Shown here piece after piece: positions 42,234 through 46,861 of a stretch of DNA of 46,861 bases. A program made the position numbers and the translations under genes. Position 1 is the stretch's first letter, and each line of letters begins with the position of its first letter. The notes beneath the pieces are model-generated. The model saw only the letters and a program-made list of their open reading frames with translations, was not told where the DNA came from and did not search any database. Where the stretch lies: positions 1-46,861 of the forward strand of contig JAJYDW010000029.1 in assembly GCA_021790385.1 (NCBI GenBank). Reading direction: 5' to 3'. This stretch comes from Planctomycetota bacterium. Its GTDB lineage: Bacteria > Planctomycetota > Phycisphaerae > WQYP01.

Positions 42234-45200
42234 ATGGAAGTGCATAAGCGTTTATCCCAACGGTATCGTAAGATTTTACTGTTGACGGCAGCGGTATCGG
42301 CCATGGCGGCAGCAGATTCTGCCTTTGCCGCGAATTTACCCACGGGCGGTGCCTTTGCATCTGGCGGTGGGCATATAGCCATCACCGGCCCGGCCATGAC
42401 CATTAACCAGTCCACCCATGATGCCATTATCAATTGGCAAGGTTTTTCGATTGGCGCAGCCAACAAGGTGCAGTTTAACAACGGCAACGGAGCCACGCTC
42501 AACCGGGTGCTGGGCAATAACCTTTCGGAAATAGAAGGCCAGTTGGGAGCCACCGGGTCGGTATATTTGATCAACGCTCAGGGGGTGGTCATCGGGCCGG
42601 GTGGAAAAGTGTTGACCGGAGGCGATTTTGTAGCATCGAGCCGGGATATAAGCAATGAGAATTTTTTACAGGGTGGAGCGCTGGTCTTTTCCGGTAACTC
42701 GCCGGGTACGGTGGTCAACCAAGGACAGATAGTTTCGGTGGATGGATCCGTGGTGCTGGTGGGACAGGCGGTAAGTAACAGCGGCAGTATTCGGGCTGCA
42801 CAGGGTACCGTGGGCATGGCGGCAGGTAATACAGTGCTGCTGCAGCCGGTGGGTGGAGATCAACGGGTATTTGTAACGATGGGCACGGGAGATGTTACCA
42901 ATAGTGGACAAATCAAAGCAGCGGCAACGGAACTGCGGGCCGCCAATGGCAATGTGTATGCTTTGGCCGGCAATACCCAGGGGCTGATTGAAGCTACCGG
43001 CAGTAAGGTTATTGATGGGCAGGTATGGCTGACTTCCAACCGCGGCAGCGTAACGGTTGGCGGCACTGTTACAGCGCAAAATAGCAATGGTACTGGCGGA
43101 GGAGTTACGGCCACCGGTAAACAGGTAACACTGGCCAACGGGGCAACGATTGCAGCCAATGGCAGCACGGGCGGCACGGTCAAACTGATTGCCACAGGTA
43201 CTACCACTGTGGATGGCAGCATTTTGGCCATGGGGCAAAGCCAAGGAGGGTATGTAGACACTTCGGGCCAGCAGGTGGTTATTGGAGCCACGGCCAAGGT
43301 AAGCACGGCAGCAGCCAATGGCACTTTTGGTAACTGGCTCATTGACCCGACGGATTACACCATTGCCCCCAGTGGCGGCAATATTGCCGGCGCTCAATTA
43401 AGCTCTGATCTCGCTGGTGGGAATATAACCATTCTCTCCAGCCAGGGAAGCAGCGGCACCAGCGGCAATATCAACGTGGATGATACGGTAAGCTGGTCGG
43501 CCAATACCACGTTGACGCTATCGGCGTATGCCAACATCAATGTCAATGGCAATATCACTGCCACGGGCAACACGGCAGGTTTGGTACTTACACCGAACAC
43601 CGGCGCTGCAGGTGGCACAGTGAATTTCAACGGTGGGGCCATTACGCTTTCGGGCAGCAATCCAATGTTGACCATTGCCGGCAACAATTACACGGTGCTC
43701 AATACGGCAACGGTCCTGGAAGGTATGGGCAGCACGGGTTATTACGCTTTGGGTAGTAACATTGATTTATCCTCCATTGCCAATTTTACACCCATTGGAG
43801 AAAGCACCGCATTTAGCGGGACGTTTAACGGGTTGGGCCACACGATCAGCAACCTGACGATTAATACATCGACGTTTGCGTTTGCGGGCCTGTTTGGTCA
43901 AACGGCCAGTGGCAGCAGCATTGCAAATGTGGGATTGGTGGGGGATTCGGTAACAGACACGGGTAACAACAGCTTGGTTGGTGCGCTGGTGGGGTACAAT
44001 AGCGGCGGCACCATCACCAATGTCTACGCTACGGGCAACGTCATCGTCAGCGCCAACGGCAATTACATTTACGTCGGCGGGTTGGTTGGATCCAGTACCG
44101 GCGGCACCATCACCAATGCCTACGCCACTGGCAATGTGAGCGTCAGTAGCATCTATAGCAACATTGAGATTGGCGGGCTGGTGGGGAACAATGGTAGCGG
44201 CACCATTACTAATGCCTATGCGACCGGCAGCGTCCACGTGAGCGGTGCTTCCGGTGTGAACGTCGGCGGGCTGGTGGGGAACAATGGTGGCACCGTCACC
44301 AACGCCTATGCCACGGGCAGCGTTACCGGCAGCGTTACCGGCAGCGGCAATTATGTCGGCGGGCTGGTAGGCTACAACGACGGTGGTACGGTCATTTTTG
44401 GTTACGCAACCGGCGGCGTAAGTGGCAGTGGCAGCGGCAGCGACATCGGTGGCTTGGTGGGGTACAATGGCAGCAGCATCACCGATGGCTACTGGGATAG
44501 CACTATCGCCGGGAGTACCGGTATCGGCGGTGGCACTGGCACAGCCACCGGTGTTACGGGCTTGACCACATCGCAGATGTTTACGTTAGCTAATTTTACA
44601 GGCTTTACCGCCTCCACTACCCCGGGTGCTACGGGTAACGCCTGGGTGGTGGTAGATCTGGATGGTTCACTCAATAACGCCGGCGGAGTTGCGGGTGGCA
44701 CCTTGCCCATGCTCACCAGTGAATGGTCCACTACAATCAGCAATGCCCATCAGTTGCAGCTTATGGTGCTGGCCCCAACGGCCACGTATACTTTGGCATC
44801 CGATATTAATGCTTCGGGTACCGGCGCAGCCACCAGCAGCTTGCAACCGGATGTATGGGGAACCAGCGGGTTTGTACCAGTTGGCGGAGGCATCGCATTT
44901 ACCGGTTACAGCGGCACCAATGGCTTTTCCGGCACCTTGAATGGCCAGGGCCATGTGATATCAAGTTTAACGGTCAACAACACGGTAAATTACGGGCTGG
45001 GGCTGTTTTCCAGCGTGGTTAGTGGAGGTGTGGTGGAAAATGTCGGCCTGGTTGGCGGCTCGATCAGCGGGACGCATGATACGGGAACGCTGGTGGGAGA
45101 TTTGGGTGTAGCGACACTCAACGATGTTTTTTCAACCGCCACGGTCAATAGCAGCGGGGGCAGTGTGGGTGGATTGGCAGGGTTCAGCGTGGGGACCATT

Positions 45201-46861
45201 ACCAACGCGTATACCACCGGTAACGTTACCGGCACCGGCGGAGCGAACGGCGGAATCGTCGGGCGCAACGGTAATGGATCGAACACCCCGGCGATCAGCG
45301 ATGTGTATGCAACGGGTGTTATCACCGGAACCAGCGGTTCATACGACGGCGGCGTGGTTGGGTGGAACGATGGCGGCGTTGTTACCGATGGTTACTGGGA
45401 TACCACCACCTCCGGGGCCACAGCGGGTATTGGCGCTGGCATAACGACCGGTGCCGTTGGTTTGGCGACGACGCAGTTATCTTCTGCTTTGCCCACCGGT
45501 TTTTCCGGCAGTGTGTGGGGTAATGTTAACAATCAGACTACGCCGTACCTGCTGGTCTTTGGCACAGTGCAGCAGCAGGTGTACGTGGGAGCAGATACTT
45601 TTTTATCCACGCTGATTTATACAACGGCACAGTTACAGGCGGTAAATAACAACTTGGCCGGGCATTATGCCCTGGCCAATGATTTGGATGTATCCAGCAT
45701 CAGCAATTTTACAGCTATTGGAGAAAGCACAGCTTTTAGTGGAACGTTTAATGGGTTGGGCCACACCATCAGCAATCTGACGATTAATACATCGACGCTT
45801 AATTATGCGGGCCTGTTTGGCCAGATTACCAGCGGCAGCAGTATTGAAAATGTGGGATTGGTGGGGGCTTCGGTAACAGCCACGGGTAACGGCAGCATGG
45901 TTGGTGCGCTGTTGGGCTACAACGACGGCGGCAGCGTTACGGATGCGTACTCCACCGGGAATGTCAGCGGTGGCAATAACAGCGTCGTCGGCGGTCTGGT
46001 GGGCTACAACAAGGCCGGCAGCATTACGGATGTGTACACCACCGGTTATGTCAACAGCGGTGGTGGCTATGTTGGCGGCCTGGTGGGGGCCAATAGCGGT
46101 ACCATCGCCAATGCCTATTCCACCAGCGAGGTCAGCGGCGGCAGCAACAGCATGGTGGGTGGGCTGGCGGGGTTCAATTACAATGGCACAATTACCAATG
46201 CGTATGCGACCGGCCATGTCAGCGGCAGCATCTATAGCGACGTCGGCGGCCTGGTGGGGTACAACTACATCGGGGGCGTGATCACGAATGGTTACTGGGA
46301 TATCACCACCGCCGGGGCCACAGCAGGTATTGGCGGCGGCACCATTACGGGCGCAACAGGCCTGACGGCTAGCCAAATGATGCAGCAAAGCAATTTCACG
46401 GGTTTTGATTTCACCACGCCGGTATGGGTGATCTATAACGGCCACACCATGCCATTGCTTAACGCTTTCCTCACACCGCTGACCATTACCGCCGGGGATA
46501 TCGTTCAAGGCTACAATGGCACAGTTCCTGCCAGCCTAAGCAGCCCAACTTATTCCGTGGCCGCCGCGACAACCTCCGGGAATCTGTTTGGTTTAACAGC
46601 ACCCTACAGCGGGGACGCCAATGTCGGCACCTATTCACCACAGATATGGTCTGATCAACAGGGCTACCACATAACGTTTACCGGCGGTACGCTGACGGTT
46701 AATCCTGCGGTGATTAATCTTGGCGGTACACGCAATTATGACAGTACCACGATTGCGGCGGCTTCCACTTTTGGCAGCAGCGGAACAATCAGCACGGGAA
46801 TCAACAGCGAAACGCTGGTGCTGTCAGGGTCGGGTACGCTATCGAGCGCGAATGTAGGCAG
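42234..46861 (+). CDS. filamentous-haemagglutinin-like exoprotein (TPS domain, GLUG, MBG/YDG repeats), incomplete at 3' end
   Basis: A secreted giant protein of which 1,542 codons are in the window, open to the right edge. The signal peptide is about residues 1-33 (RKILLLTAAVSAMAAADSAFA). The two-partner-secretion domain (about 36-150) shows MTINQSTHDAIINWQGFSIG, LNRVLGNNLSEIEGQL and VYLINAQGVVIGPGGKVLTG. Beta-helical sequence follows. Then come three GLUG-repeat blocks (about 540-770, 900-1085, 1175-1385), each ending in a GYWD motif and a TAGIGGGT-like segment. Next are an MBG-like domain (LTITAGDIVQGYNGTVPA) and the start of a YDG domain (GTRNYDSTTIAAAS). Probable role: surface adhesin or matrix protein exported by a TpsB partner. 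No tpsB is in the window. AAGG lies about nine bases before the ATG. Confidence 0.9.
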   Translation, partial: MEVHKRLSQRYRKILLLTAAVSAMAAADSAFAANLPTGGAFASGGGHIAITGPAMTINQSTHDAIINWQGFSIGAANKVQFNNGNGATLNRVLGNNLSEIEGQLGATGSVYLINAQGVVIGPGGKVLTGGDFVASSRDISNENFLQGGALVFSGNSPGTVVNQGQIVSVDGSVVLVGQAVSNSGSIRAAQGTVGMAAGNTVLLQPVGGDQRVFVTMGTGDVTNSGQIKAAATELRAANGNVYALAGNTQGLIEATGSKVIDGQVWLTSNRGSVTVGGTVTAQNSNGTGGGVTATGKQVTLANGATIAANGSTGGTVKLIATGTTTVDGSILAMGQSQGGYVDTSGQQVVIGATAKVSTAAANGTFGNWLIDPTDYTIAPSGGNIAGAQLSSDLAGGNITILSSQGSSGTSGNINVDDTVSWSANTTLTLSAYANINVNGNITATGNTAGLVLTPNTGAAGGTVNFNGGAITLSGSNPMLTIAGNNYTVLNTATVLEGMGSTGYYALGSNIDLSSIANFTPIGESTAFSGTFNGLGHTISNLTINTSTFAFAGLFGQTASGSSIANVGLVGDSVTDTGNNSLVGALVGYNSGGTITNVYATGNVIVSANGNYIYVGGLVGSSTGGTITNAYATGNVSVSSIYSNIEIGGLVGNNGSGTITNAYATGSVHVSGASGVNVGGLVGNNGGTVTNAYATGSVTGSVTGSGNYVGGLVGYNDGGTVIFGYATGGVSGSGSGSDIGGLVGYNGSSITDGYWDSTIAGSTGIGGGTGTATGVTGLTTSQMFTLANFTGFTASTTPGATGNAWVVVDLDGSLNNAGGVAGGTLPMLTSEWSTTISNAHQLQLMVLAPTATYTLASDINASGTGAATSSLQPDVWGTSGFVPVGGGIAFTGYSGTNGFSGTLNGQGHVISSLTVNNTVNYGLGLFSSVVSGGVVENVGLVGGSISGTHDTGTLVGDLGVATLNDVFSTATVNSSGGSVGGLAGFSVGTITNAYTTGNVTGTGGANGGIVGRNGNGSNTPAISDVYATGVITGTSGSYDGGVVGWNDGGVVTDGYWDTTTSGATAGIGAGITTGAVGLATTQLSSALPTGFSGSVWGNVNNQTTPYLLVFGTVQQQVYVGADTFLSTLIYTTAQLQAVNNNLAGHYALANDLDVSSISNFTAIGESTAFSGTFNGLGHTISNLTINTSTLNYAGLFGQITSGSSIENVGLVGASVTATGNGSMVGALLGYNDGGSVTDAYSTGNVSGGNNSVVGGLVGYNKAGSITDVYTTGYVNSGGGYVGGLVGANSGTIANAYSTSEVSGGSNSMVGGLAGFNYNGTITNAYATGHVSGSIYSDVGGLVGYNYIGGVITNGYWDITTAGATAGIGGGTITGATGLTASQMMQQSNFTGFDFTTPVWVIYNGHTMPLLNAFLTPLTITAGDIVQGYNGTVPASLSSPTYSVAAATTSGNLFGLTAPYSGDANVGTYSPQIWSDQQGYHITFTGGTLTVNPAVINLGGTRNYDSTTIAAASTFGSSGTISTGINSETLVLSGSGTLSSANVG
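43761..44010 (+). repeat. internal duplication, copy A
   Basis: About 250 bp that recur at 45684-45933 with a fixed offset of 1,923 bp and high identity by eye. The encoded part includes STAFSGTFNGLGHTISNLT and the following NVGLVG segment. It marks the beginning of a GLUG block. Confidence 0.8.
45684..45933 (+). repeat. internal duplication, copy B
   Basis: Second copy of the 250-bp segment starting the third GLUG block. Differences from copy A are mostly single-base changes, many at third codon positions, which suggests the copies have evolved under protein-level constraint. Confidence 0.8.

Noticed and set aside
43861-46300. Regularly repeated DNA that could be read as a CRISPR-like array
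   Set aside because: The repeats are in frame, degenerate and encode GLUG motifs within one long coding region; there are no conserved repeats with unique spacers.
45633-46508. 291-codon minus-strand frame inside the haemagglutinin-like gene
   Set aside because: Its repetitive translation mirrors the GLUG repeats on the coding strand; no start signals.

Overview
The window looks like a chromosomal segment of a planctomycete (phylum Planctomycetota, perhaps Phycisphaerae; the class is a guess). Four things point there: a microcompartment locus of the planctomycete/verrucomicrobial (PVM) type, a 'small basic protein' of the kind seen in Planctomycetes, Verrucomicrobia and Chlamydiae, a sigma-70 protein with a long helix-turn-helix N-terminus, and a giant filamentous-haemagglutinin-like protein with GLUG, MBG and YDG repeats. 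There is one tRNA gene (Ala, TGC). No rRNA, CRISPR array or prophage was seen.

Layout. 1-7.4 kb: a GH127 beta-L-arabinofuranosidase-like enzyme, three envelope lipoproteins (two LpoB-like paralogues and a TPR protein of COG3014 type) and a GH2 beta-mannosidase-like enzyme. 7.4-12.4 kb: a Sel1-repeat protein, TrpS, class II fructose-bisphosphate aldolase and an acyl-lipid/acyl-CoA desaturase. 12.8-20.8 kb: the microcompartment (BMC) operon, in order PduL, BMC-H, BMC-H, acetate-kinase homologue, BMC-H, CoA-acylating aldehyde dehydrogenase, a cargo-like protein with an RpiB-like tail, class II (fuculose-phosphate-type) aldolase, a lactate/malate-type dehydrogenase and a DeoR repressor. 20.9-31.3 kb: the unusual sigma factor, an M48 membrane protease, secreted and membrane hypotheticals, YqgE/AlgH, tRNA-Ala, an RDD-domain protein, a MazG-like pyrophosphohydrolase and a ring-cleaving dioxygenase. 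31.5-38 kb: a heterodimeric ABC exporter, Ndk, a cupin and a cardiolipin-synthase-like PLD. 37.9-41.6 kb, minus strand: a sulfate-assimilation set cysC - PHP phosphatase - cysH, preceded by a PLD-family nuclease and the small basic protein. 41.6-46.9 kb: a 121-bp MITE-like element with 8-bp target duplications, then the haemagglutinin-like gene, which runs off the right edge.

How the BMC genes probably work together (inference from the PVM family). The aldolase cleaves fuculose-1-P or rhamnulose-1-P to lactaldehyde and DHAP. The aldehyde dehydrogenase makes lactyl-CoA and NADH, PduL makes lactyl-phosphate, and the kinase makes lactate and ATP. The dehydrogenase recycles NAD(H), and the DeoR protein would sense a sugar phosphate and act on repeated sites upstream of pduL. 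The fructose-bisphosphate aldolase next door could take the DHAP. The operon has three hexameric shell genes but no BMC-P (EutN/CcmL) vertex gene in the window. Several enzymes carry predicted encapsulation helices. The kinase and the dehydrogenase each depart from their family at substrate-pocket positions, which suggests substrates other than acetate and lactate.
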